Assembly: GCF_033115175.1 (NCBI RefSeq)
Contig: NC_084836.1
Coordinates: 68,371,297-68,435,296, forward strand
Direction of reading: 5' to 3'
Source: Lepus europaeus
Lineage: Eukaryota > Chordata > Mammalia > Lagomorpha > Leporidae
Length of the DNA: 64,000 nucleotides
In this document: positions 10,682-21,572 of the stretch, one piece after another
How positions within the stretch are numbered: position 1 is the stretch's first letter
Layout of the letters: each line of letters opens with the position of its first letter
Notes under the pieces: generated by a model
The model's database searches: none
Told to the model about the DNA's origin: nothing
What the model saw: the letters and a program-made list of their open reading frames with translations, nothing else
Position numbers and translations under genes: made by a program

Positions 10682-12949
10682 CTGGGACAGGAGAGAGACA
10701 GGGAGACTGGCAAAATGTGACAGCTGCGGACTACGGCTCCCTCCCAGCCAGAGGAAATCACTGGGTGTATTTTTGGGGGGAAGGCACGGAGGCCACCTCC
10801 CTACTCCCTGTGTCTGCTTGGGGGGCGGGGCCTACAGGGGAAGTTCTGGCTCACTTCCCCATGGAAACCATCCTGTTAGGGGTGAAGGGTGGAGAGCCCA
10901 TGTTTCAGTCACTGAGAGCTTAGGGGAACCCTGGCTCCAGTCCCCGGCTGCTGAGGGCTGGGCTGGCATGGAAGGCACAGCAGATGCCCCTCATCTTCTG
11001 CTCCTCACCCACCCCCCTCCTGGCTTTCACCCCTGCCCACCCTTTTCCCAGTGCCCCGGTCCACCTCCAGCCCCCCACCCCTGGCTGCCTGGAACATAAA
11101 CAGACTCCTAGCTTCACTTCCTGCTATTCAGGGTCCCGCCACGCCAGGGAACAGGAATCAAGATTGTTTAGATTGGGGTCTGGATAGAACAGGCAAGGAG
11201 TCACGCAGGGCAGGGAATTGGGGCAGCCGGCAGCCAGTGTGGGGTCTGGAGACGGAGTTCTGGGAGCTGGAAACCACAGAATCCAGCCCCGTGATGTAGA
11301 GCAGGTGTGAGGGGGTGGGGAGTAAGGCTCAGACAGGGCAGGAGACTTGTCCAGGGTCACAGGGCTCTCGGGAACAGCTCCAGGCGCCCACACGCCTTCC
11401 ACTCTCTCTCTTGCCCCAGTAGTGGCTGCCCTACCCGGCCCCCGGTGCCCCCGTTTGGCGCTGGCTCACACCAGGCAAAAAGAAACCTCTCTGCTCTGCT
11501 CCCCCACCCCAGGAGTGACTGGTGCCAACTCTGCGCTGTTCCCTGGGCCCCTCCTGTCCCCGGAACTGTCCTGCAAAGGGTGGAGGAGGACCGGTGACAC
11601 GAGGGAAGTGAAACACACCGAGACGCCCAATGCATGACTGTCTGCGGCTGGCCAGGGCTGGCCGAACTGCTCCAGCCGGTTGGTAGAGAGTGTTTACCAG
11701 GAGCAATTCTGGTCTGGGACAGTCCCCAGCCCCTGTCCCCCACCGGCCGCCACTTCAGAAGCAACCCTGCTTTTCGTCTCCCAAAGGGTCAGACGCAGAA
11801 AGCGGGGGCTCAGGCTGCAGCAAGAAGCATCGTGGTCAGACGGCGCCCAGGACTTCCTGAAGGGTACAGAGTGTGCCAGCGTCGGTCTGGGGCCAGGTAG
11901 GGCGGCAACCGCGAGGGAGGCGGGGTTGGCCTTTGGCCTGGCTTGGTGAGGACTGGGCATGAGGCCACGTGGTCTGAGGATGCAGCCAAGATGCTGAGGC
12001 TGGGAGTGCAGGATGGCTGGGCGAGCAGCTTCGTGGGCCTCTCTGCCTGGTGGCAGCTCCGGCCTTCCTGCCGGCGCTTCCTCTGCCCCAGAGGCCCGAG
12101 CTCGGGAAGGAAATGGAACCCGGGGCTGCTGCAGCTGTGCCCCCAGCCTCCGCCTGACCTCGGCCCTCCTGCCCCGCCCGGCAGCCAGTGACGACTCAGG
12201 CAAGCACTCTGCAATGGGGCCGGCAGCTGACGGAGAGACGGCCCGAGCCCACTGGGGATCCCAGCAGGAACCACTCCTTGGCAGCCCTGGCTTGCCCAGA
12301 AAGCAGCTAAGGAGAGGGGGTATGAGGCTGGCAGGGAGTGAAAGCCACTCCTCTGACAACCCCAGTCCATTCTCACCTCCTTTACTTGGAAGCAGAATCC
12401 CCTGCGGTGCTTGGTGGGAAACGCACGCTCTCCAGTCTCGCTCTCACTCCAGATTCTGGGACTGGCAGGAAACCTGCATTTTAAAAACGCCCCCCCTACC
12501 CCACCGGGGAATGAGAGATGTGTTCTCCACAACATCAAGACAGGTTCCTGGGCTTTCATTTCTTGGTGCCCGGGGACACACAGAGAGGGGACTCTCATTC
12601 CCACCCAAGAGAAAGGGTGACCCCGGCTAAACCTGAGGCCAGCGGTTTGGGTGGGGCAGGGACCCCCTACCTTGCAGGGACGCCCCCAGCATTTGCACAG
12701 TCCTAGTACAGTCTACTCCCGGGAATGGGGTGGAGGAAAGCCAGCGATGCGTCCAGCTCCGACCCGGAAGGTTAAGTGCAGGAGCGTGCTGAGCTCTGAC
12801 CAGTTGCCCTGCAAGCTGACTGCAGCATACTCTCCTGGAGCAGAGCGGGAGCCTTTTGTTTCTTAGCAAAACAGTCCTGCTGATAGAAGCATCACTGCTG
12901 TTGGCCAGAAACCACAGCTGCTCGGCTCACTGCAAACATGAACTTAACC
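10682..12949 (-). other. ACVRL1: ACVRL1 intron 1, SINE-free 3' part
   Basis: About 2.3 kb of single-copy DNA next to exon 2. It has GGAA/TTCC words (near 10752, 11113, 12095, 12470) of the kind ETS factors bind in endothelial genes, but so short a motif is expected often by chance. No exon was recognised. Confidence 0.6.
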
Positions 12950-13068
12950 CTATGAAATAATAATGGTTAGCCTCCTGTGAGTACTAATTATGTGCTAATT
13001 CCTGAACTTTAGAGATGTATTTATTTATTTGAAAGGCAGAGTAATGGGGTGTGTGTGTGGGAGAGAGA

Positions 13069-13109
<41 letters not shown>

Positions 13110-13450
13110 TGTTGACTCACTCTACAAATGGCTGCAACAACCAAGGCTGGGCCAGACTAAAGCCAGGAGCCTGGAACTCCACCCAGGTCTCCCACATAGG
13201 AGGCTGGGGTCCTAGCACTTGGGCCATCTTCTGTTGTCTTCACAGGTGCATTAGCAGGAAGCAGATGGGAGTGGAGCATCCAGGGCTCAAACCAACACTA
13301 CGTATTCAGGATGCTGGCTGTACCAACAACACTGGCCCCAGGGCTAAACCTTAATGGTTTATCTCCATTAAATCTCACAGCCACTCAATGGGGAAACTGA
13401 GGCTCGGGCACTTGAGTCTGTCGCTGCTAAACCTCTAAGCGCTTGAGTTA
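12950..13450 (-). mobile_element. MIR SINE split by a C-type SINE
   Basis: The left part (12950-13011) has GAGTACTAATTATGTGC; the right part (13346-13450) has CATTAAATCTCACAGCCACT and GGGGAAACTGAGGCTCGG. Both are minus-oriented MIR, and the intervening C-type SINE was inserted later. Confidence 0.65.
13012..13345 (-). mobile_element. C-type SINE, full length
   Basis: It starts ATTTATTTATTTGAAAGGCA, has a long GA run (about 13060-13107), and ends at the head (AACACTGGCCCC). It interrupts a MIR. Confidence 0.9.
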
Positions 13451-14149
13451 GGCGGGGAAAGACCGGATGGCACGGGCCTTGGCAGACACATTGGCCCCTG
13501 CCATCCTCATCAGCAGGTGGACTTGGGTTTGTTTACACACCGAGACAGACATTATCTGTTCTGCTGTGGGTAGAAGCAAAGTAGGGGGGTAACTGGGAGA
13601 CGCCTGTCAGTCTCTTTCCCTGCAGCGCAGCCGCTGTATCAGCAGCAGCTCATCACAGCTGTGACTGCCCTGAGGCTGCGGAAGTACTGTGTCAAACACA
13701 TCTGTCTTGCCTGCCCCTGCCCCGCAGCGGGTCTTGCCTGGACTCGGCTGCTCACATAAGGCTGCCCTCAGGGGTCACTGCATCATCCCCTCAGCCCCTC
13801 CGGAGCAAGCCTGGATGTCCTAGCCGCAGCAGCCTGCCTTCTCCCAGGGGACGGGGTTCCTGGACACACACACACACACACACACCCGCAGACACCTGGA
13901 ACCTGTCTCATTACCCCTGATGAAGTCTGACTTACAAACGCGTACACTGAGAGATGAGCCGTAACAACTAATAATAAAATAAAACAATGGTAATCGAAGT
14001 ATTAATTCCACCTTTTCACTTAAAAGCAGCACCAAAAGGCCGCTCTTTGGCATATCCAAATTGCCAGTATCACTGCTCCGGCACTGCTGGGTAAAATGCT
14101 GGTTACTTGAACAGGAGCACCGCCATACAGCCAGTCTGGCAACCAAGAC
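13451..14149. other. ACVRL1 intron 1, unassigned
   Basis: Single-copy or heavily decayed DNA. It includes a CA run at 13864-13884 and an AT-rich patch (13965-14015) with ACTAATAATAAAATAAAAC. No exon was recognised. Confidence 0.5.
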
Positions 14150-14385
14150 AGCCCGCAAGTGACCACTGGTGGACAGTGTACACGGCGTGGACACGTGGGA
14201 CAAAAACACGATTCGTATCCCGTGTCCCAGGAGGAACAGAGTGGGACAATGCAACATTTCATTACACTATTCAGATCAATGTACGGTTTACAACGTATGA
14301 ATTGTTTCTTTCTAGAAGTTTCCATCTAATGCTTCCAGACTGCAGTCAACCCTGGGTGCCTGAAACCACAGCTAGAGGCGACTCC
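14150..14385. mobile_element. Tigger/MER2-like DNA transposon fragment
   Basis: GGGACAAAAACACGATTCG, ACAACGTATGAATTGTTTCT, TTCCATCTAATGCTTCCAGA and CAACCCTGGGTGCCTGAAAC resemble the decayed non-coding end of Tigger-type elements as I remember it. It has no transposase frame. Confidence 0.5.
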
Positions 14386-14389
14386 CGCA

Positions 14390-14615
14390 TGGCGCAGTGG
14401 TCCCGCATGGTCTGGATCACGTGGACTCGAGTTCAAATCCTGCCTCTGCCACTCAGAGCTACGAGATCTGGGGCCAATGACACAAGCTTCTGAGGCCCAG
14501 GCTTCCCCTTGTAGGCAAAATGGGAATAATATTAGCACTTATTTTATAGGGATGATGTAGTGAAACTGTTCAGCAAAATACTAAGTGGTATACAGTAAGC
14601 ACATAATGAATGCTA
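14390..14615 (+). mobile_element. MIR SINE, near full length with tRNA-like head
   Basis: The head keeps an A-box-like TGGCGCAGTGG and a B-box-like GAGTTCAAATCC, followed by CCTGCCTCTGCCACTC, AAAATGGGAATAATATTAGC and the tail ACAGTAAGCACATAATGAAT. It is unusually complete for an element of this age. Confidence 0.75.
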
Positions 14616-14747
14616 CCCAAACCCTATGGACACCACCAGTGAACCTGCAGACCAGCTATTCGAGTATGCGTTTGTTGATTTAGGTAGCATGGTCAGAATC
14701 ACCCATTTTATGCTATCTGTGGCCAGCATTACAAGACAGGAAAAAAA

Positions 14748-15100
14748 GTGGCCGGCGCCGCGGCTCACTAGGCTAATCCTCCGCCTTGCAGCGCAGGCAA
14801 ACCGGGTTCTAGTCCCAGTCGGGGCACCGGATTCTGTCCCGGTTGCCCCTCTTCCAGGCCAGCTCTCTGCTGTAGCCACGGAGTGCAGTGGAGGATGGCC
14901 CAAGTGCTTTGGCCCTACACCCCATGGGAGACCAGGAGAAGCACCTGGCTCCTGCCATTGGATCAGCACGGTGCACCGGCCGCAGCGCGCCAGCTGCGGC
15001 AGCCATTGGAGGGTGACCCAACGGCAAAAGGAAGACCTTTCTCTCTGTCTCTCTCTCTCTCACTGTCCACTCTGCCTGTCAAAAATAAATAAATAAAATA
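14748..15100 (+). mobile_element. Young C-type SINE with perfect target duplication
   Basis: The head is GGCCGGCGCCGCGGCTCACT and the tail AAATAAATAAAATA. The 15-bp duplication AAGACAGGAAAAAAA flanks it at 14733-14747 and 15101-15115 without mismatch, so the insertion is recent. It is the left arm of an inverted pair in ACVRL1 intron 1. Confidence 0.95.
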
Positions 15101-15163
15101 AAGACAGGAAAAAAACGTATCTCGGCGGGTATACAGTAAGTACTCAATAAATGCTGGCTATTT

Positions 15164-15490
15164 TTTTTTTCTTTGACAGGCGGAGTGGATAGTGAGAGAG
15201 AGAGACAGAGAGAAAGGTCTTCCTTTTTCCGTTGGTTCACCCTCCAAAGGCCCCTGCGGCCGGCGCATCTCGCTGATCTGAAGCCAGGAGCCAAGTGCTT
15301 CTCCTGGTCTCCCACGCGGGTGCAGGGCCCAAGCACTTGGGCCATCCTCCTCTGCACTCCCTGGCCATAGCAGAGAGCTGGACTGGAAGAGGGGCAACCG
15401 GGACAGAATCCGGTGCCCCGACCGGGACTAGAACCCGGTGTGCCGACGCCACAAGGTGGAGGATTAGCCTGTTAAGCCACGGCGCCGGCC
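15164..15490 (-). mobile_element. Young C-type SINE with perfect target duplication
   Basis: A minus-oriented copy flanked by the 15-bp duplication AAATGCTGGCTATTT at 15149-15163 and 15491-15505. It was inserted into a MIR-like tail (CAGTAAGTACTCAATAAATG), 63 bp from the previous SINE and opposite to it. Confidence 0.95.
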
Positions 15491-15749
15491 AAATGCTGGC
15501 TATTTCTAACAATCCAAGGAGCTGGAGGACAACTGGGGCAGTGTGGGGTCAGAAAGCTGGGACCTTACCCACACATGGGGTGCCAGCTGCTGTCTAGACA
15601 GAAGAGGAGGTGGGGCTGACTGAAACTGGGGTCCCTCCGGCCTGGGTCCTTGGTGGGAGGCTGTGGCCAGGGTGCCCAGGCAGGGTCAGGGTGGGTTTTG
15701 CGGGATGGAGTCTCCGCAGCGGCAGACCCTTCCAGCACGGAGGGCCTGG

Positions 15750-16640
15750 GACGGGTGGGCTCCGAGTGGGGGCTCCACCGTGCTGAAGTGGCCCCTGGCC
15801 CCCAGGTGGCCCGGAGGGGCGTGTGATGGCGCCTCCGCGGGCCAGGAAAGACCCATTCACGGGGGCGGGTAGAACAGAGGCGCTCTGGGAGTGCCCTCCC
15901 ATCAGCCTGGTGGCAGCAAAGTTTCCCGCGTCCCAGCCCAGGTGGGTCATGGGCAGACCCGCCGCGCAGACAGCGGCGAGGGCCACCGTGCGCTCCAGCA
16001 CGGGCCCTGCCAGGACCTCCCCAGAGGCCTCGGGGACCCGCCCAGAGGAAGGGCCCCCTGCGGCGGGGGTCAGGCCGTCCGCACCCGGTCCCGCCCGCCG
16101 ACCTCCACTCACCTCTGGGCCTGCGGGGCGCAGCGGACCGCGTCCCCTCCCGGACGGCGGCCGCGGACGCGCGACGACGAGAACGGGACTGCGGCCGGGG
16201 TCTGGGCGCCGCCCCGGACGGGGCTGGGATCGGTTCGGGCTCTGCTCGGCGCGGCTGGCGCGGCGGCCTCCCAGGACTGGGAAGGGGGCTGGAGCAAAAA
16301 TGTTTCTTATTCCAGCGTCTTCCTGCCTGGCCCGGCTCCACCACTCCCTCCTAATAAACCGTTTCCTATTGCCCAGCTCGCCGCCAGGCCGCCCGCTGGC
16401 CCCTTGCGGGGCTGCAGGGCCCGCCCTCCTCCGCGGCCGCTGGGACCCCAGCACAGCTGCCCCTCACTCCCCAGGGAAGCCCCAGCCCAGTCTCCCACAT
16501 CCGCCCGCCCAAGGGGGGCGGGTCTTGGCCCGCGGGGGTCTTGAGGGCGCCTGGCCCAGAGCCGTGGGGGCTAGAGCCGAGATGAGGCCGCTCCTAGCAG
16601 CTGAGGGGGCCTCGGAGGGGAGGGAGGAGAAGGAGGGTCA
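15750..16640 (-). promoter_or_regulatory. ACVRL1: ACVRL1 CpG-island promoter
   Basis: A CpG- and GC-rich stretch with no SINE surrounds the non-coding first exon. It lies about 5.4 kb upstream of the ATG exon, the spacing I recall for human ACVRL1. No TATA box is evident at the expected place. GC-box-like GGGCGGG strings occur upstream (for example near 16515-16525). Island limits are by eye, not by a CpG calculation. Confidence 0.7.
16113..16367 (-). other. ACVRL1: ACVRL1 exon 1 (non-coding 5' UTR)
   Basis: The minus strand from 16367 starts AGGAAACGGTTTATTAGG and continues through GACGCTGGAATAAG, nearly identical to the start of the human ACVRL1 mRNA as I remember it. It ends CCCAGAG followed by a strong donor GTGAGT at 16112-16107. 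Joined to exon 2 (CGACC-ATG) it reproduces the human junction. The 5' end is by similarity and not shown by the DNA alone. Confidence 0.75.
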
Positions 16641-18242
16641 GTCACCTGTCAGGGCAAAAAATGGGGTCCGGACGTTTTGGCTCTGCCCTTGGGGACTCCC
16701 CAGTGCCTGGGATTCCTCCCTTGGGCTCCTCCCAGTGTCCACTTGCCCCAGCCCAGGGACAAGCAGGCCCAGGTGGGTGACTCTGGGTTACCTGATGAGG
16801 GTGGCCTGAGCCCCTCTGGGCACCCCAGCTCTCTACCCCAGGGTGTCCAGAATGCAGGGAGAGCTGGGTGCCTCCATGGACCTGCCTCCTCCAGGCAGGC
16901 CCCCATCCTATCAGATGGAGCCAGAGGGTGCTTCCCTGGAAATCCTGCTGAGACAAGGCAGCTGGGGAGGGGGGCAGATGGCTTCCAGGCCAGGGGGCAA
17001 GGCCCCCACTCCTACCCCCGACCCCCCACACCTCTATTGTTGCTCCAGCTTGTGACATCCTGGAGGCAGGACTGTGTGATCTCAGGCTAGCAACATCGCT
17101 CCTGGCCCAATCCGCTAAATGGGCGTGCTGCAGAGTGCCAGCCCCATGGGGCTGGGGGAATGGAAGGAAGTGGAGCTTAACTTTAGCACATAGCAGATGC
17201 TGGCTGGCTGGGCCGGTGAGGAGGAGTTTGCTAATTAAGTTCATGAATGAAGCAGCTGGGGAGGAGGTGGGAAGCCAGGATTCTGCAGGAGGGGCAGGGA
17301 CCCCCACCCACTGCCGGGAACAGAGGCTGGGGGAGACAATGGTCAGAGGCTCAGACAGCCAGTGACTGACCTCACTCACTTCCTCCCGCAGCTGCTTCAG
17401 TGAATTCCCAGAAGGGCCGGCACACCCCAATTTCAGTGTCAGGACCGAGCCGTGTCCTGCAGCCAATAAGGAAGTAGTATGGGATTACGGTATCTGCTCT
17501 CCCAGATTATAGCGGCAGCTTGGGCACTGTATGAGCCGGAGGCCTGCGAGCGGGGCCTGTGGCCATCTTTCACACCTCCTCTCCTCCCTCCCCCCATCCG
17601 CCCCACCGCACAGATCTCCATCCTGGGGGGAGGGAGCGGAGGCTCTCCCTCCCCACCCCCGCCCCAGCAGGCATTGAGTCTGAGACGCACACGGGGACAG
17701 ACCAGAGCTGCCAGGACACCGGCTGGGCACTGGGGAGCAGGAGAGAGGACCCGGTGGTAAGTGGGGGCCAGTCATCCATGCTGGAGTCTCCCTCTCCTCC
17801 ACAGAGCGCCGAGCCCTCTGGCCCTGGACTGAAACTCTCTGGGGGCTGTCTGGTGAGCCTGGTGGCTTGCAAAGGTCCCAGAGGATCTGAGGGTAGTGGG
17901 GAAGGGATCAGAGGAGGGACAAAGACTTGGAGACAGCACTGGAGCCTCAGCCCAGAGAGAACTGGGAGAAGGAATTACGGACCGTGGCCAAGTCTCTGAG
18001 AACCGACGGCTCCCAGGGACCAGCTGTTTGCCATTTTCAGCCAGGCCAGAACGAGAGGAAACAGGCCCCAAGGACTCAGATGAGAATTTAGATGCTCAGA
18101 AGGATTTCTCGGCACGGCCTGAAGCAGAGGCCTGGAGGTCATGGGAACTGGGTGTGGAGTAGACCGGAGGAGACTCCCACTGTTGGAAGGCATGTGACGT
18201 GCAGCCTGCAGGGACGGCAGGGGGATGGACACCTTGACCTAT
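16368..18242. other. ACVRL1 upstream flank, SINE-free
   Basis: The single-copy region behind the ACVRL1 start. It contains a short AT-rich island (17195-17260, GCTAATTAAGTTCATGAATG) and a block at 17380-17560 with a CCAAT box next to GGAAGT. No exon was recognised. Confidence 0.5.
17380..17560. promoter_or_regulatory. Candidate upstream element of ACVRL1
   Basis: It holds ACTTCCTCC (17389-17397), CCAATAAGGAAGTAG (17462-17476) and a mixed AT-rich segment GGGATTACGGTATC. These are ETS- and CCAAT-type motifs about 1.0-1.2 kb upstream of exon 1. The assignment rests on motifs and position only. Confidence 0.3.
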
Positions 18243-18588
18243 AGAGATTATTTATTTGAGAGACAAAGTTGCAGAGAGAGAAAGAGACAGAAAGAGAGAG
18301 AGAGCGAGCGAGAGAGAGAGAGATCTTCTTTCTGCTGGTTCACTCCCTAGGTTGCCACAATGGCTAGGCTGAGGCCAGGCGGAAGCCAGGAGCCAGGAAC
18401 TCCCTCTGGGTCTCCCATATGGGTGGCAGGGTCCCAAGCTCTTGGGCCATCTTCCACTGCCTTCCCAGGCCATCAGCAGTGAGCGGGATCGGAAGAGGAG
18501 AAGCTGGGACTCGAACTGGCACCCATATGGGATGCTGGCACTGCAGGCGGCGGCTTCACCCACTATGCCACAGCACCAGCTGCTCACT
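18243..18588 (-). mobile_element. C-type SINE, full length
   Basis: It runs from GATTATTTATTTGAGAGACA through a GA/GC run to the head (ATGCCACAGCACCAG). The B-box-like region reads GGGACTCGAACTGGCACCC. Confidence 0.9.
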
Positions 18589-19827
18589 TTGATCTCCTAG
18601 GAGAAGCTATGGGCACTAAGTTCAAGCTTCACCCTTGCACCATGGGTGTACAACCCATGCACACACAGAGGGTCCCATGCTTGGTAACACTCCACTCTTT
18701 CCGTTGAACAAAGGGCTCTGCATCTCCACCTTGCTCTGGGCCCTACAAATTAGGTAGCCCGCCCGTTCTGCACCAGGCGGAGGAGGCAGGAAAAACAGGG
18801 GAGGGGCCTGTGCGCTGGGCTTGGCTCCGCTGATGTTGCAGCATGAGAGACTCAGGTTAGGCGTGGAAGAGATGATTCAAACCCAAGAGACAGGAACATG
18901 GTGGTGCAGGGTACCCAAGGGGCGAGAGTTGTGCAGGAAGAATAAAGGGGGTCGTGGACCGAGGCCGGTAAATCCCATCTGTTCCACACATGGCAGAGTC
19001 TTCCAGAGTGTGAGCTTTACCTGAAGGAAGAGGGAGAGGAACGAACTTTCTAGAAGTCTTCGGCTCAGGGCATGAGGCAGCATGGGGCTCAGTGTCTCCC
19101 CCCCCGCACACCGAGTTGGCACCGGCTGATCCCCAAGACCCCTCCCAGCCATCTGCAGTCTTCCTGGGCCCTGCCGCTGTGAGTCAGGTGAAAAGGGTGC
19201 TCTTCCCAGCACGTCCGGACGAAGCTGGCAGCCGGGTTCCCAGACGCCCAGCCGCCAAGCTCTCTTCCTCTTCCTCTCCTGCCCTTCTGGATGGCGTCGT
19301 CCGCTCGCTGCCCAGGCCTTCAAGATGACTCATCCAAGTGTGGACGCTCTTGTAGGGGGCTGGGGAGAGGGTGCATCCGGCAGGAGGTTCTGGAGGTGAG
19401 CCGCTGCCCACTCGAAGCCAGAGGGCTGGGTGGGCGTGAGGTTTCGAGTCTGCAGAGGCCCCGCCCAGCCCGGCAGCTCAGGATTGCCTGCCCTGCGTGT
19501 CTCCCAGAGCCTCGAACCCGTGCCCACCAGCCCCACCTCACTGCTGGGGAGAGGAAATCAGCAGAAGGGGCGGGGCTTGGAGCACCTGTGCTGTGAGGTT
19601 CAGTTACCGTCCCCATGGGGGGTTCCTTCTCCAGCTGTACTCTCTATTTTATTTTTATTAATTGAGAGGCAGAGACAGATGGACAGAGGATCTGTCTGGA
19701 CAGTTCCCAAAATGTCCTCAAAGATTACATCATCAGGACTTGAGGAGGGTCAGTGTGTAAATGCATATAGTAGGTGCCATATACATGGGTGCTATACTTA
19801 TTATGAGTTTACAAGAAAATAATTTAT
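18589..19827. other. Unassigned intergenic DNA
   Basis: No exon or clear repeat. An inverted repeat CATGGGT-GTACA-ACCCATG lies at 18641-18659, and GC-rich sequence at 19190-19600. Confidence 0.5.
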
Positions 19828-20168
19828 TTTTAAAGATTTATTTATTTGAAAGTCAGAGTTACAGAGAGAAGGAGAGGCAGAGAGAGAGAGAGAGAGAGAG
19901 AGAGGTCTTCCATTTGCTGGTTCACTCCCCAGTTGCCTGCAACGGCCAGAGCTGCGTCGATCCGAAGCCAGGAGCCAGGAGCTTCCTCCAGGTCTCCCAC
20001 ATGGGTGGCAGGGGCCCAAGCACTTGAGCCAACACCTGTTGCTCCCAGGGGTGCGCACCAGCAGGAAACTGGCTGGCTCAGAAACGGAGTGGCCGGGACT
20101 GGAACCACGCACTCTGACATAGATGTGGGAGTCCCAACTGGTGACTTAACTTCGGTGCCACACGCCCG
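19828..20168 (-). mobile_element. C-type SINE, full length
   Basis: TAAAGATTTATTTATTTGAA begins the tail, followed by a GA run at 19879-19904 and the head at about 20150-20168 (CGGTGCCACACG). Confidence 0.88.
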
Positions 20169-21329
20169 CCCATCCCTGGAGCTGCAATTCTGATGGGGGT
20201 GGGGAAGACAAGATCTCGTTCCTGAGGGCCTTGCTGGGTGTCTGGGCGGGCAGAGGAGGCATGGAGGCTCCCTCACCCAATGAGGGGCAGGGTCTGAGCT
20301 TGGGTGAGGGAGGGCAGGACGGGCTGGCAAAGAGGGTGGGGGCCTGGCAGGCTTCTAGGTGCTTCCGAGGGGTTACAGTGAACATCCCCAGCAGGGCGCC
20401 CTGGGCGTTTGGACGGGAGGGGGCCTCCAGGACTTAAAAGTGAGTGCCGGTGCTGCCTGGGAGAAAACTTGTTTGGGAGAGTGGCCGAGTGGCTGCGCGA
20501 GGCCAGAGGCCAGCAAGGATTTCCTTCAGCTCGGGGCCACTCGGGTGGGTGGGACCGGATTGCTCACGCTGGACTCAGGAATCTGCCTTTGTTCCCAGCT
20601 GCAGGGGAAATGCCACAAACTCTGCCCCGTTCCCGCCCCCTCCAGCATCCGTGCCCAGGCCCTGCCCCTCCCAGGCCCGCTGCGCCTGGGACTTAGAGTC
20701 CTCGGGCACATCTCTGCCCCTTGCCCGGGCGTGGGTACAGCAGATGGGGGCCCGGGGGCGTCTGAGGCAGGTTTGACGTAAAGAGGCATAAAGAAGGAAT
20801 TCGGGCTGGACTGCTCACCTCTCCCCTTTCAGCCTCAGGGTGGCCACAGCTCTTTGCAGTTAAGGCGCATGCCCAGGCGAGAGGGCGGGGCTTGGGCCTC
20901 CCTCCGCTCCCCCCCCCATGTGGTCCGCTAGACCCTGAAATTCCGATCCCCCCAACACACACAGGCTGTGTAGGCAATGGAGGCAAAACACCCAGGGCAG
21001 AGAGGAGGGGCCTGGACCCTTGGGCTGTAGGGGTGGAGGTGGGGGAGGGAGGGGGCACCACCTTTATTTTTTTGCACCATCGGTGAGTCTGTGTGTTTTG
21101 TGTGTACTTGTGGCCAAGTGTGTGAGTGTGTGTTTTCGCCGGTGTGGCCCTCTGTGTGCTCCGGGCAGTGTGGGTGCCAGTGACATTCATGGCCTGTGTC
21201 CCCGCGGTGTTAGAGGCAGGGCCGGGGGCGCACCTACCAGTCCTCCTCTCCACAGGGAACAAGCAGAGGTGGAGAGAGCAGCTCTGTGCCTCTGCAGGGG
21301 CCGCTGGGTGGGACAGAGGGTGAGACACA
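20169..21329. other. Unassigned intergenic DNA
   Basis: GC-rich single-copy DNA. A GT-rich stretch lies at 21080-21160. The string GAGTGGCCGAGTGG near 20478 resembles a tRNA A box, but no B box follows. Confidence 0.5.
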
Positions 21330-21572
21330 CATGCGTCAGAGCACCTGGCTTGGGCGCTGATCCCAGCTTCCTACTGATGCGCAGCCGGGAGGCAGCAGGT
21401 GATGGTTCCAGTACCTGGATCCCTGCCATCCACACGGGAGACAGAGATGGCATCCTGGGCTCCTGGTTTTAGCCTGGCCCAGCCCTGGCTGTTACAGGCA
21501 TTTGCGGGAATGAACCAGCAGATGGAAGATCTGTCTGTCTCTCTTTCAAATGCATCAATGAAAACAAATGAA
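21330..21572 (+). mobile_element. Old C-type SINE fragment
   Basis: Diverged but ordered: GGGAGACAGAGATGGCATCC, TCCTGGTTTTAGCCTGGCCC, GAATGAACCAGCAGATGGAA, then a short CT block. Confidence 0.65.

Noticed and set aside
13860-13890. CRISPR-like or satellite array
   Set aside because: Only a dinucleotide CA run; no spaced direct repeats occur anywhere in the window.
14390-14462. A tRNA gene with both A and B boxes
   Set aside because: The boxes belong to the head of a MIR SINE; the sequence that follows is MIR body, not tRNA.
15594-16454. Open frames of 259-286 aa on the minus strand around ACVRL1 exon 1
   Set aside because: They run through the non-coding first exon and its flanks and are arginine/proline-rich products of CpG-island composition.
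20470-20540. Possible tRNA gene (A-box-like GAGTGGCCGAGTGG)
   Set aside because: No B box (GGTTCGAATCC type) at the right distance and no cloverleaf stems.
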